This document shows, in pieces, positions 30,270-40,142 of a DNA stretch of 64,000 nt. The DNA lies in NCBI GenBank assembly GCA_946902985.2, contig OX336388.2, positions 224,338,467 to 224,402,466 on the forward strand, in the 5' to 3' direction. The first letter of the stretch is position 1. The number at the start of each line of letters is the position of its first letter. The notes beneath the pieces are model-generated. The model saw only the letters and a program-made list of their open reading frames with translations. It was not told where the DNA came from and searched no databases. The translations under genes and the position numbers were made by a program. The DNA comes from Meconema thalassinum. Its lineage: Eukaryota; Arthropoda; Insecta; Orthoptera; Tettigoniidae.

Positions 30270-31235
30270 TAATAATAATAATATCGTAAGGCCTCGGTGC
30301 CGGGTGCAAGCTTTGTTATTTGACACCCATAGGGTAGCTTGCATGTCGAATTTCGTTGTTCTTTGAAGCACTATGAAAGTCAAGGAGGTTAGATATCTAA
30401 GCTACTTGAACACTATAGCGCTTTCTAGTAGAGAAATGAGGAACTTTGTGTTGGTGGGAACTCCCGAGATTAATTCTGTACCTCAGAACCAGACTAACGT
30501 AAGTCACATTATGCCAACTTTTCAGGAGAGCATGAAAACTGTAGAAAATGAACTCTATGTCTGACTGCCGAGCTAACACTTGAATAAGGCAGCAAAAAAC
30601 TATTGACATTATTAAATTTGTATATACTTAACCCCTTTATTGGTATTTCCTTTAGAATTAACGCAATATTCAGACAGGACTGGACTTGGCTGTACTCATA
30701 AAGTCGTTTTAGGACTTAAGACTGGACTTGCGTTATATTGGCTGTATTAATATACTCATTTCCGTGCAGTCTCTTCTTCCTTATAAGGACTGGAGAGTAT
30801 GTCTTACTCATGAACATTCCAGCCAGTGGACTTGCGTGTTAATGTATTGTTTAAGCTTCAGAACCACAATAACGTAAGTGGATTTAAGTTTGTCTGGCTC
30901 AATCATATGTTGGGACTTACGTCCTTACAACCCTTAGTAAATACAAAACGCGATGTTTCCCCGGACTTAAGTTGTTATGGCTTAATGTACAATCAAATTC
31001 TACATACAATGATGTAATAACCTGAAAATCGTAATTTTTGGACTTGTGTTCGTCTGGTTCTGAGGTACAGAATTTTGCCTACTGAATTCAACTGGGTTCT
31101 TTGACATGCCAACATCGTATGACATTGTGTCGTAATTTTTGCCGCCTTAAAAAAAATCACTTACCCCGGCCAGGAGCGAACCTGCAAGCTTGGGGTTAGT
31201 AGACCGAGATGTTGACCACTCAGCCGCCGTAGCAA
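30270..31235 (-). mobile_element. SINE-C copy 2, with target duplication, interrupted by a MITE
   Basis: Minus-strand SINE-C: tRNA-like head near 31235, (AAT)-rich tail at 30270-30283. CATACGTGTGGAA flanks it at 30257-30269 and 31236-31248. Compared with copy 1 it has a 595-bp insertion at 30476-31070 and a 24-bp stretch near 30398-30421 absent from copy 1. Confidence 0.85.
30476..31070. mobile_element. 595-bp MITE with 19-bp TIRs and AATT duplication
   Basis: Perfect inverted ends CTGTACCTCAGAACCAGAC (30476-30494) and the complement (31052-31070), with AATT on both sides (30472-30475, 31071-31074). SINE-C copy 1 has a single AATT at the matching place, which proves the target duplication. 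Inside, GGACTT(A/G)CGTT-like motifs recur at least six times in both orientations, possible transposase-binding repeats. No coding; the superfamily is not assigned. Confidence 0.92.
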
Positions 31236-31248
31236 GCATACGTGTGGA

Positions 31249-31640
31249 AAGGATAACGGACTTGATGCGAAAAAGGAGAATTAGTTTCTATGGCCACATA
31301 ACACGCGTGAGCTCACAGACTGACCAACCGCATATTTTCCTACTTTTTAGACAAGAAAACCAAGGGACCATGGTTCTCTGAGATAGAAGAAGATCTTATA
31401 GAAGTAGGGATTTCACTTGAGGACATTCAAGAACGTCATCTTCTCCAGAAAAAATCTTAGAGCACACCAGCGATTCCAAGAAAATCCAAAACTGAGAACA
31501 GGCGAGAAGTGGACGCTGACAGAAAGGAGACGTACAGGAAACGGATAAAGTACTGGGAAAAGATTAAAGCTCAAAGACGGAAACAGTTGAAGTAACGTGG
31601 CCCACAGCTGGCCGAAACGAGGAAGAAGAAGAAGAACGAA
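31249..31640 (+). pseudogene. LINE type-alpha fragment, part 2
   Basis: Continues the LINE tail after SINE-C: RITDLMRKRRISFYGHITRV, a PWFSEIEEDLIEVGISLEDI-like segment in a second frame, then EKWTLTERRRTGNG-like codons. It ends with the purine tail GAAGAAGAAGAAGAACG. Multiple frameshifts; inactive. Confidence 0.8.
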
Positions 31641-31761
31641 AAATTCTCAGGTAGACTTACGGGAAAGTCAATATATGCGGCATTTGGATGAAGAGACCTA
31701 AGTACGAACTCTATCAAAAGACCAACACCTTAACGGAGGAAAATCAGAAAACGCATTGTAT
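31641..31761. other. Unassigned flank of the pogo-like element
   Basis: A residue of older LINE-like sequence is possible, since basic codons similar to LINE tails appear on the other side at 33080-33230. Confidence 0.3.
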
Positions 31762-32231
31762 AGAGGAAAAGTACCAAATATGGAATACGTTCCTAATATG
31801 GAATACCCCAATATTTGATGAATTAAACTTGGCAGGGCTGCGAGGAACAGGTACGAAGATGCACAAGGAAGGTCTCTCTGGTGAGTTCAGGGGTGGCACT
31901 TGAGCTGCGTTCTTTGTCCGTGACAGTCGAATGAGTGTTTTACAACCTCCAACAAGTTTTGGGAAGGTACGAATTGCAGCCGTTTACAAACTAAGGCTTT
32001 ATCTACATTCCAAAACGTCTGTTAGCGTTACGTAGAGTGTGCACTAACCATACAAACTATGCAGTGGACAAATACATTTGATGAACTGGTATACATATTT
32101 TGTAAGGTGCAAATTAAATGCTGCTGGGATCCTAATATGGAATACCGTGGTGTTCCTATTATGGAATAGTATTCCATATTTGGAGCCAGACTTTTCCATA
32201 TGTACAGGCAGTTTTTCTTTTCTTTAGAACC

Positions 32232-32435
32232 ATGGCCGAACGGAAGGACAATTCAGAGGGAAAGGTACGGAAGAAGTGGAAGGAAATAGATATGCAACAC
32301 TCTATCACTACAGTATGGACAGGGAAAATGGGTTACAAATTGGCAGCAAGTGCATATGGTGTACCAAGAACAATTGTTTCGTTTAACAATAAAGAAACAT
32401 ACAACAGTAAAGGAAGAAGAAGTGGTTGTTTTTAG
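32232..32435 (+). pseudogene. Psq-type helix-turn-helix, N-terminal part of a pogo-like transposase
   Basis: Starts at ATG 32232 with basic residues, then VWTGKMGYKLAASAYGVPRT, the second helix-turn-helix signature of psq/CENP-B-type N termini in pogo-like transposases (compare the common 'G..AA..YGVP..T' pattern). The frame is lost after about 50 residues and ends at 32435. The remainder of a normal ~500-residue transposase is missing, so this is a fragment. Confidence 0.7.
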
Positions 32436-32493
32436 CTCTGCCCCAAAAAGTTCCAAATGCCATTAGGAAACATAATGGAACCTAATCGTAACA

Positions 32494-32541
32494 AGGGGCA
32501 GATGACCTCGTAGTTCCGCCCCTTAAAACAACAATAACTAA
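32494..32541 (+). mobile_element. 48-bp retroelement 3' end insertion with target duplication
   Basis: GGGGCAGATGACCTCGTAG and CCCCTTAAAACAAC, the terminal module of the family at 1-466, sits between CTAATCGTAACA direct repeats (32482-32493 and 32542-32553). It is an extremely 5'-truncated retrotransposed copy. Confidence 0.85.
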
Positions 32542-33059
32542 CTAATCGTAACAGAATACATTTGTCCTGTTCCTAAATTAGCAAGGCGAAAGAGTCCTCA
32601 ACGAGGAAGGGCTCCAGGGATGGCTGAGATTCTAATCATCACCTTACAAAGATAAACTGCTGGACTCTGAGATACTTTCCTCAAACCATGTGTTCAAGTG
32701 CCGGAGGTGCCACATTTGTAGGTAAACATTGCAAATAATTATTTATTATTTTATATTATGCTCATGTGTTTCTTATTTTAAGCATTCAGACTATGAATGT
32801 TTATTAAAACAAAATGCTTAGGATACAAATAATAGTATTCCATATTAGGAACACTTTTTTCAGAACAAAAAATTTACAGTTTTTATTATATTTTGTAATT
32901 TACAAAAAAATTAAGTGTTAATCAGAATAAAAATAAATAGCTGATAAAGTAGACAGATTGTAGCAACGTAACATGTATTTAGAATTTAACAATGTCAAAA
33001 ATTAGGTCGTCATTTTTACTAAAATAAAAAGGTATTCCATATTTGGTACTCTTCCTCTG

Positions 33060-33769
33060 CACATATCTACTGTTGGAAAACTCCATAACGGCAAAGAAAT
33101 TAACCTGCAAAATAAATGGACAGCTGAGTGGAAGAAGAAGCATTCCGAGAGGATCAAGACATTTTGGGAGGACAAGAAAGCAATATCAGCTAGATATGAT
33201 CAGAAATAGCAGACAGTTCTCGGACTTTTGAGCTCGGCGTTTAATTCATATAAGGAACATTTAATTAATTGGCCAAAGGCTGTATCTTTATATTGATAGC
33301 TGTGCCCTTTTAATGAAGGCGAAATAAAACCTGTATATATTGCAGATACATTGTAACAGCCTGTTGTTAGTCAAGTTTTAATACTGTAGTCCGCAATAGC
33401 AATAGTTATAAAAATACCTTACGTGGCTTGCTAGCGTTCTGATTGGTCGGCCTGAGGGCAGAACGCACCAGAGCTGTTTCTCGTCTTGAGGAGTCAGATC
33501 ATACAAAGTTTCCTGTACAAGTTACATTGACAGCCTCAGATATATGCTCTGTTATTACAATGATATTACTATTACGAACAAACCGATATCTGCTTTGAAT
33601 ACACTACCCAACACTGTCTTCCAGCTTTGGAAACAAAATATCTCCTCCTTGAGGATGATCTATAATTGGATAAGTTTCCGGCATGGAGAGCTGCGGATAT
33701 GGGGTTTAAGCAAGCTTTGGAACAGTGCCACAAACATCACTGATGGTTGGTGTTGTTGTTGATCCTTTT
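33060..33769. other. Unassigned region with possible LINE tail remnant
   Basis: Codons at about 33100-33210 are basic like a LINE terminus, but too short to assign. The rest shows no repeat, coding or RNA signal. Confidence 0.35.
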
Positions 33770-33935
33770 AGAGACTTTACGATATCATGGTACCGACTTT
33801 GGGGCGGGCCCTCTTCTCTTTCCTTTTCCGATCTGCCTTTCATGGCTCTCCTCAGTTCCAAATTCCTCAATCCTCATTCTTCGAGGGTTGAGGACATTTC
33901 TTTTCTCCCTGTCCTTTATTTGTTTACCATTTCTT

Positions 33936-34606
33936 GGAATGCAGCCGCAATAAATCAGAAACCTCTGTGGGCATCAAATTTGTAGGGGAGAAACTAAAGG
34001 AAGTAGGAGACTTCTGTTACTTAGGAAGCAAAATAACCAGTGATGGACGAAGCAAAGAGGATATAAAAAGTAGGTTGGCTCAGGCAAGGAAAGCATTTCT
34101 ACAGAAAAGGAATCTGTTGACATCGAATATAGATTTAGGTATTAGGAAGACATTTTTGAAAGCCTTTGTCTGGAACGTGGCAGGTGCTCAATGGAAGTGA
34201 AACTTGGACTATTGGTGCAGCTGAAAAGAGGAGAATTTAAAATTTCGAAATGTGGTGTTACAGGAGAATGATGAAGATCAGATGGGTAGATAGGGTTACA
34301 AACTAAGATGTATTAAGACGAGTGGGAGAGGAGAGATGTTTCTGGGGAATGCTAATGAAGAGAAGAGATAGGTTGGTAGGACACATACTAAGACACCCAG
34401 GAATAGCAAGCTTAGCTATGGAAGGAAGGGTTGAGGACAAGAACTGTAGGGGTAGACCAAGGTTAGAATATGTTAAACAGAATGCCTCGGATGTAGAGTG
34501 TCGTAGCTATGTAGAGATGAAACGATTAGCTGAGGGCAGGGAGGCATGGAGATCGGCATCAAACCAGTCAAAAGACTGAAAACTCAAACAACAACAACAA
34601 CAACAA
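33936..34606 (+). pseudogene. LINE C-terminal fragment (type beta) with CATTTCTT duplication
   Basis: 5'-truncated LINE: VGDFCYLGSKITSDGRSKED, ARKAFLQKRNLLTSNIDLGI, then after frameshifts and a stop, RRMMKIRWVDRV-like codons, EERCFWGMLMKRRDRLVGHI and CRGRPRLEYV, ending SNQSKD and an (ACA)n tail. CATTTCTT at 33928-33935 and 34607-34614 is the target duplication. Compared with its relatives it shows few substitutions but at least two frame breaks. Confidence 0.88.
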
Positions 34607-34662
34607 CATTTCTTCTTCTAGTATGTAAGTCTGTAGTTAGTATTGGTTATAGTTTTCATTCT

Positions 34663-34979
34663 ACCGCCCCGTGGTGTTGGGGTTGCGCACCTGCCTCTCA
34701 CCCGGAGGCTCCGGGTTCAATTCCCGGCTCTGCCAGGGATTTTAGAAATTGACGTGGGGGCTGGAACAGGGTGCACTCAGCCTCGTGAGGGCAATTGAGT
34801 AGTTGTCTGACACTGAGGCAGCGCCCCGGTCTCGAAAACCACGATTAACGGCCGAGGGAACCCAACGCGCTGAACACGCGTCACCCCAATATCTGCAGGC
34901 CAAATGGCTGGGCAGCGGTCGCTTGGTAGGTCTAGGCCCTTCATAGGCTGTATAGTGCCAGGGTTTATTATTATTAGTC
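34663..34979 (+). mobile_element. SINE-H, tRNA-derived, with 14-bp target duplication
   Basis: tRNA-like head (GTTGGGGTTGCGCACCTG; B-box GGGTTCAATTCCCGG at 34713-34727), a GC-rich body and a (TTA)n tail. ATAGTTTTCATTCT flanks it exactly at 34649-34662 and 34980-34993. Confidence 0.93.
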
Positions 34980-35189
34980 ATAGTTTTCATTCTCATCTGA
35001 TCTTTCACTATCACCCAAACCATTAGGGGCCGATAACCTAGATGTTAGGCCCCTTAAAACAACAATCATCATCATCATCGATATCGTGGTCATGTAGCCC
35101 CTTGTACTTGGTTGTGTGTACACTTTGTCTGATAACTGTGGCACTCTGGTGCCTGTACATGCGTATGTATTTGTAATTGAGGTAGGAAT

Positions 35190-35510
35190 TTGGCAGGAAG
35201 TGGCCGTAGCCTGCAACTTGGGCGAAGAGTTGTCACCAGCTAGAGGGCAGATCTTCTGCACTGGAGTAGGTCTCAGACATCCAGTGACAATACGGGAGGA
35301 CTCGTTAAGAGCTATATCCACTTGATTGGTATGGACAGATGCTCCCCACACTGATGATCCATACTCTCCTGCTGTGAAGCAAAGTCCTAAAGCTGTAGAA
35401 CGTAGAACCTGAGGGTTCGCTCCCCATGTTGAACCTATGAACTTCCACAATATGCTATTCCTTGAACTGATCTTGCACTTCAAGTAGGATGTGGTAGGCA
35501 CCCTGGGACT
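35190..35510 (-). pseudogene. LINE fragment (type delta), minus arm of an inverted pair
   Basis: Minus-strand codons read STWGANPQVLRSTALGLCF, YGSSVWGAS, QVDIALNESSRIVTGCLRPT and KICPLAG, the post-RT region of a Jockey/CR1-like LINE. About 97 bp present in the plus-strand partner are missing here, the ends of the gap sharing a GGT. The frame is otherwise open across 170 residues. Confidence 0.8.
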
Positions 35511-35565
35511 TGAAGTAAGGTACTATCCTAGCATTTCAAGCTTGATCGTACTCTGAGCTTCAGGA
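35511..35565. other. Spacer of the inverted LINE pair
   Basis: About 55 bp separating the head-to-head LINE copies, too short to assign. Confidence 0.5.
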
Positions 35566-36305
35566 AACATTGTAGAGAATTGAAGTGCAAGATCAGCTCA
35601 AGGAATAGTATACGGTACTGTGGAAGTTCATAGGTTCAGCATGGGGTTCTACGTTCAACAGTTTTGGGACATTGATTCACAGCAGGAGAGTATGGATCAT
35701 CAGTGTGGGGAGCATCTGGCCATACCAATCAAGTGGATATAGCTCTTAACGAGTCCTCCCGTATTGTCACTGGATGTCTGAGACCTACTCTAGTGCAAAA
35801 GATCTGCCCTCTAGCTGGTATTGCACCTCCAGCTATTCGACGCGAGGTGGCAGCGGAGAAAGAGAGACAAAAGCTTGAGACAGATCCCAGACATTCTATG
35901 TTCAACCACAAGGTGACAACTCCTCGCCCAAGTTCCAGGAAGTGTTTTTATTAAGAGAACAGTACACCTCCATACCAAACCAGATGTCTGGCGTGTGTCA
36001 CTCTGGAAATAAATAGTACCAGAGGGCTTTACCCGTAAAGAAGAACTGAGCAGTGGTAGTCATTTGCCTTATACCACCTGGAGGTCCTTAAACCGGATGG
36101 GAACAGGAGTGCCTAAGTGCCGTAGCAACCTTGTGAAGTGGGGTTATGCAGAAGATCCAAGATGTGCCTGTGGAGAAATCCAGACTCCACAACCTGCTCA
36201 TGTGCTAAGATCTTAATGACACCTTCAGCCAGGAAGACCTTATGTTGGCCACAGACCGAGGGATAAGAGCTGTAGAGTTCTGGAAAGGAAGACTTTAGTG
36301 TGTCT
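35566..36305 (+). pseudogene. LINE fragment (type delta), plus arm of an inverted pair
   Basis: Same region in plus orientation: ANESSRIVTGCLRPT-like part (QVDIALNESSRIVTGCLRPT), LAGIAPPAIRREVAAEKERQ, then further 3' the CRSNLVKWGYAEDPRCACGE segment with a Cys-rich CxC motif typical of the ORF end. A short deletion removes about 13 bp relative to the minus arm, and frameshifts and stops are present. About 245 bp are nearly identical to the minus arm. Confidence 0.8.
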
Positions 36306-36865
36306 CCCGGGCACGGGAATATAATATATGGTGGCATTTGTCTGGAGAGAGGAAAAAATTCACTCTCGTTAGTCGCTGTTAATGCCGGGATTCGAACATG
36401 TGATCACTGGCTGCGAGACCATGGCAACGTCACGAAATTGCACGGAATAAAATTACTTGCCAGAGTCAGTGACCGAAACCATGATCTCCGGACCCTGAGT
36501 CTCATAACGTTCCCTGAGTTAAGCAACGTGTAATGAAAGGGAGAGGCTTTATTGTCTGGTTTAGGATGAGTAGAAAATGAACTCATTAAAGATGACTATG
36601 AGGAAGTCTATAAACCGTCAGAAAATGATAGGGATTCAACTAAAGAAGTCACAGCACACACACGCATCATGCGTGTTAAAATGTTCGTGAGGGTGCGTGC
36701 CCAATGCACACGCACATAGAGCACAAGAGATACTGATACCTCATTAATGTGTGCCCCACGAGTCACGGAGTAAAACAAATAGTCTATTAAATGTCTGCAG
36801 GCTTTCTTCACACAACATCGATCTTACACGTAAAGCCGCTATTTAAAATAAAAACTCTAACCTAG
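36306..36865. other. Mostly unassigned; weak minus-strand tRNA-like head
   Basis: On the minus strand GGTCTCGCAGCCAGTGATCA followed by TGTTCGAATCCCGG (about 36386-36400) looks like a SINE A/B-box pair; no TSD or paralogue was found. The rest is unassigned. Confidence 0.35.
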
Positions 36866-36971
36866 GTTTGTTGGTTCCTCAGTTTAGAGGCTGCGCCAAC
36901 GCGGCCATGTAGTCCAGTGTACTTAGGGTGTGTGTAGAATCTGTCTCATAACCGGTGTTAATTGCGATGAC
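36866..36971 (-). mobile_element. SINE-D copy 1, 3' part (minus strand)
   Basis: Reverse of the SINE-D tail: TTGGTTCCTCAG..., CATAACCGGTGTTAATT. The copy is cut at GCGATGAC (36964-36971) by hAT copy 2 and resumes at 40143. Confidence 0.82.
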
Positions 36972-36990
36972 TAGGGCCCGGATGTTGATG

Positions 36991-37192
36991 ACATGTCATC
37001 TTTTTACTGAGCTGTCTGAAACAATGCTGAAGTACATAGAAACTCGGGACGGGCCATCCTGTCTTCAAATTTGTCATTTTTATTTTGCATCTTTTTGCAT
37101 TTTTTCCCATTTTTCCATTTTAAGAGCATTTTTTTCAGTTTGGTAGATTTTTTTGGTCTTATTTTACAGAAATCGGTCTTTTGAGGTCATTA
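36991..37192. other. hAT copy 2 left subterminal region
   Basis: T-rich with repeated TTTTTGCAT and CATTTT motifs, resembling the TGCA-rich subterminal DNA of hAT copy 1. Non-coding. Confidence 0.55.
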
Positions 37193-38771
37193 TTAGCCTA
37201 TTTTCAATTTTGAAAAATTAGGCTCATGAGATCACCTTTTGTCCGTGTGTCTGTGTGTGCGTGTGTGTGTGTGTGTGAGGTGTGTGTGTGTGTGTCCCCT
37301 AATAACTTCTATACGGCTGGAGCGATTTCAATGAAACTCGGTAAGTTCATAGCACTACTTCGGGCGACCCCGACCGTGCCCTTCAAATTTTGTTATGTCT
37401 CACCAATCCAACATGGCAGCTGTGCGAAATATTTCACCAGCATTCAATATCTCCGAAACTATTCCCGATATCACCCTGGATTTTTTTTACGGTCATAAAG
37501 GGAACTACTAGAAGTTCACCTATGTGACTATTGAAAAACTGGTAACTACAAAACAAACATAGAGGCCACGCGAATTTGCGACTTTTAAATAGACGTTTCT
37601 CGCGATTTAACCAACCAAACGCAATAAAACTTGGTACAGTATATGTTTATACACATTGTAATGCACCGACATCAAACTTAGTTCAATTGTTTACATAACC
37701 ACAAGATGGCGGATGTGCGAAATATTTCACCGGCATTCTATATCTCTGAAACTATTAGCGGTATCACCCTGAAATTTTGTACGGAGATAAAGGGAACTAT
37801 TGGAAGTTCATCTATAAGACTTTCAAAAACCAGTTAACTACAAAACGAACATGGCGGCCAAGCGAATTAAAAATTTTAACAGACTTTTCTCTCGATTTAA
37901 TAATCCAAACGCAACGAAATCTGGTACAGGAAATGTTTATACACATTGTAATGCACTGGTATCTAATTTAGTTCAATTGTTTACATAACCTCAAAATGGC
38001 GGCTGTGCGAATTTTAAAATTAAGTTTTTATTTCTTGTGTCGTAATCATGCGATCGAAGTGAAAGTTTGAAAAATGAACCTACGCAATAATTTTCCTTTA
38101 ATGGTACATGACTCTACGGCCTATGCATGTTAACAATCCTACATGGCGACCATCCGAATATTTAGACGGCTCTGAATATTTACAAATCTATTATAGCAAT
38201 CAAACTGAATTTCTTTATGTTCATAGGGGCTAATGAACATAAGTTCACCTATAGGACTTTAAATAACCTGGTGATCACAAATCCAACATGGCGGCGACGC
38301 GAAGTATAAATATTCACATGGACGTTTCTCGCAATTTAACCATCCTAGTGCAGTGAAACTTGGTACAGTAAATCCTTATACGAACGTTAATCCACTGGCA
38401 TCTAATTTATTTCAATTGTTTCCATAACCACAAGAGGCAGCTGTGCGAAATTTTAAAATCTCCTTGTTACTTCTTGTGTCCTAATCATGCGATTGACCTG
38501 CACTCGGCCTCTCAGGAGGCTACACGACAAAAAAAACATGCGATTGAAATTTGAATGCTACACGTACACAATTATCTTCATGTAACAGTATATAACTCTG
38601 GGACCTACATATATAAAATCCAACATGGCGACCATCCGAAATATTTAGTCGGTTCTCAATATCGACGAATCTATTACAGCAATCAAACTGAAATTTTGTA
38701 TGTTCATAGTGGCAGTTAACATAAGTAGGATATATGAAAATAGGCTGTATAGTTCTTCACGGAACTACTTG
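37193..38771 (+). mobile_element. Helentron-like (HINE) repeat, subtype B, copy 2
   Basis: 5' TTAGCCTATTTTCAA with hairpin to AAAAATTAGGCT, CATGAGATCACCTTTTGTCC and a TG repeat at 37240-37296. 3' TGAAAATAGGCT (inverse of the 5' end) precedes the hairpin AGTTCTTCACGGAACTACTTG and a T-run. Internally it is a set of degenerate units, each with a GCAATGAAACTTGGTACAG-like motif and an ATGGCGGC motif. It sits in hAT copy 2. Confidence 0.8.
38497..38536 (+). mobile_element. 40-bp SINE-E 3' end insertion with target duplication
   Basis: CCTGCACTCGGCCTCTCAGG to ACACGACAAAAAAAA, the 3' end of SINE-E (8117-8437), lies between CATGCGATTGA at 38486-38496 and 38537-38547. Neighbouring repeat units (38046, 41776) lack it. 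Confidence 0.92.
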
Positions 38772-38800
38772 TTTTTTTTTTTTTTTTTTTTTTTTTGCAA
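38772..38800 (+). repeat. Poly-T run
   Basis: About 28 consecutive T at the Helentron-like 3' junction, the likely insertion target or an expansion of it. Confidence 0.9.
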
Positions 38801-38879
38801 TTTAGTCATGTCACAGCTTTATATGAGGAAGTTACGTGTCTCAGAGTTAAGAAGAAGCTAGTAGCTGATGCAAGATGAT

Positions 38880-39216
38880 TTAAAATATTGAAATATTGAT
38901 TCTATTTTCTTAATCAACCGGGTGGAAACTAAGTCTTAGCAACAATCGTGGTGAAATTGCTACGGGCATTGCATCAAACCTGACAAAAGTGCTGGGCAAA
39001 AACACCGGGTATAAAATGTTATGGAAAATCTCAAGACATTCTTTCTGGTGAAAACTACTGCATGGATGGGATTGAGGAGGATTAAGCAGCAAACGACCTT
39101 CCTCACTTCAAGTACGCTCCGATCACATCAGTGGATGTTGAACGCAGCTTTTCGAGATATAAAAACTTGTTGGCTGATAACCGCAGATCATTTATATTTG
39201 ACAACATCAGAATGAC
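38880..39216 (+). pseudogene. hAT copy 2 transposase C-terminal remnant
   Basis: Plus-strand codons near 39100-39210 read APITSVDVERSFSRYKNLLA and DNRRSFIFDNIRMTF, the hAT dimerisation region. Upstream codons are scattered over frames. The remainder of the gene is lost or replaced by inserts, and the reading ends where the G element begins. Confidence 0.85.
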
Positions 39217-39893
39217 TTTTATGTTCGACCCTCACTATTATGTGTCAGAAAACGGTGTCATAATGATGGTCATTATAACACTTATTTTCATTATGATACA
39301 GTTTCTCCAGCCAATCAGAGCTCGTTCATTGACCAATTAGGTAACGATACCTTCGCGCATGCGTTCAAAATCCAACATGTCGGACATAAACACAACATCG
39401 AACTATAATAAATTACCGACATGGAATACGCACCGTCCATATGTTCGCGTAAATAAACTGGCGAATATGAAACAAGAAATAGTACTGTACCTTAAAATCA
39501 CCAACCCTAATTTCTACACAGCGCATTCAAACGACTCCGGTGACAATATTACTGAGGGACGGCAGATGTAAACATGTGGCTTGCATATGGCATTGCAAGC
39601 ACACAGAGCGCATGCGTCGGTCGTTCAAAGATCTTGAAATACAGAAAGATGTCTCGCGCTCGCTCTCCGATAACAAAATTCTTGTGGCTGACTCTCAACA
39701 GATATTTATGAATATTTATGTTAAAACATATAATAAAATTATAATTATCGTCGAACATAAACAGTCGTATGCAACTCGCCTATAATGGTGATTAAGACAC
39801 TCGTATGGAAATTATAAAACTCGCATACGCTCGTTTTACAAACATACTCGTGTCTTCATTATTGCCATTATAGGCTCGTTGCATAATGTACTA
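39217..39893 (+). mobile_element. Repeat G, copy in hAT-2
   Basis: Starts TATGTTCGACC, has a CCAATCAGAGCTC segment, AGATATTTATGAATATT, ATTATCGTCGAACATAAACA, then the end hairpin (TGCAACTCGCCTATAATGG ... CCATTATAGGCTCGTTGCA) and TAATGTACTA. It is the reverse-complement counterpart of 44041-44527, but about 190 bp longer with an extra middle. Non-coding; class unknown. Confidence 0.72.
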
Positions 39894-40123
39894 TTGTAGT
39901 GCATTGCAACTCAGACTAAAGTGAACATAAACCTTTTGTTAAGTGCTAGAAATCTACTTTGATTGACTTTTCAGTTTGAGCTTAAGATGTCATTTCCGAA
40001 ATATTGGCGAGTTTATTATTATAAGATCATTTTCTCCATTTCATAGTACATTTTTCAAATTTTTAGGTAATTTATTACAGTCATTTTTGAAAGATTTAAG
40101 TGCATTTTTAAATCTTTCTACGC
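39894..40123. other. hAT copy 2 right subterminal region
   Basis: AT-rich DNA with TGCATTTTTAAATC-like motifs leading to the right TIR. Non-coding. Confidence 0.5.
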
Positions 40124-40142
40124 CATCAACATCCGGGCCCTA

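Larger units (their letters stand above)
31762..33059 (+). mobile_element. Pogo/Tigger-like element, degraded
   Basis: Inverted ends: AGAGGAAAAGTACCAAATAT from 31762 and its near-perfect complement ending at 33059 (ATATTTGGTACTCTTCCTCT). The motif TCCTAATATGGAATACC and its reverse also occurs internally at about 31790, 32132-32185 and 32828-32850. A psq-type DNA-binding domain is encoded at 32232. The DDE catalytic part was not found. Confidence 0.65.
33770..35080 (+). repeat. (ATC)n-tailed retroelement 3' region, with two nested insertions
   Basis: Same family as 1-466: shares CTTTC(A/G)TGGCTCTCCT near the start and the GGGGCCGATAACC, TTAGGCCCCTTAAAACAAC and (ATC)n end at 35020-35080. It is split by a LINE (33936-34606) and a SINE (34663-34979). 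Confidence 0.75.
36972..40142 (+). mobile_element. hAT transposon, copy 2
   Basis: 19-bp TIRs TAGGGCCCGGATGTTGATG (36972-36990) and complement (40124-40142). Flanks GCGATGAC and ATGATGAC differ only by two transitions, and the uninterrupted SINE-D copy 2 has GTGATGGC at that point, supporting an 8-bp target duplication. It contains a transposase C-terminal remnant, a Helentron-like insert and a G element. Confidence 0.92.
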
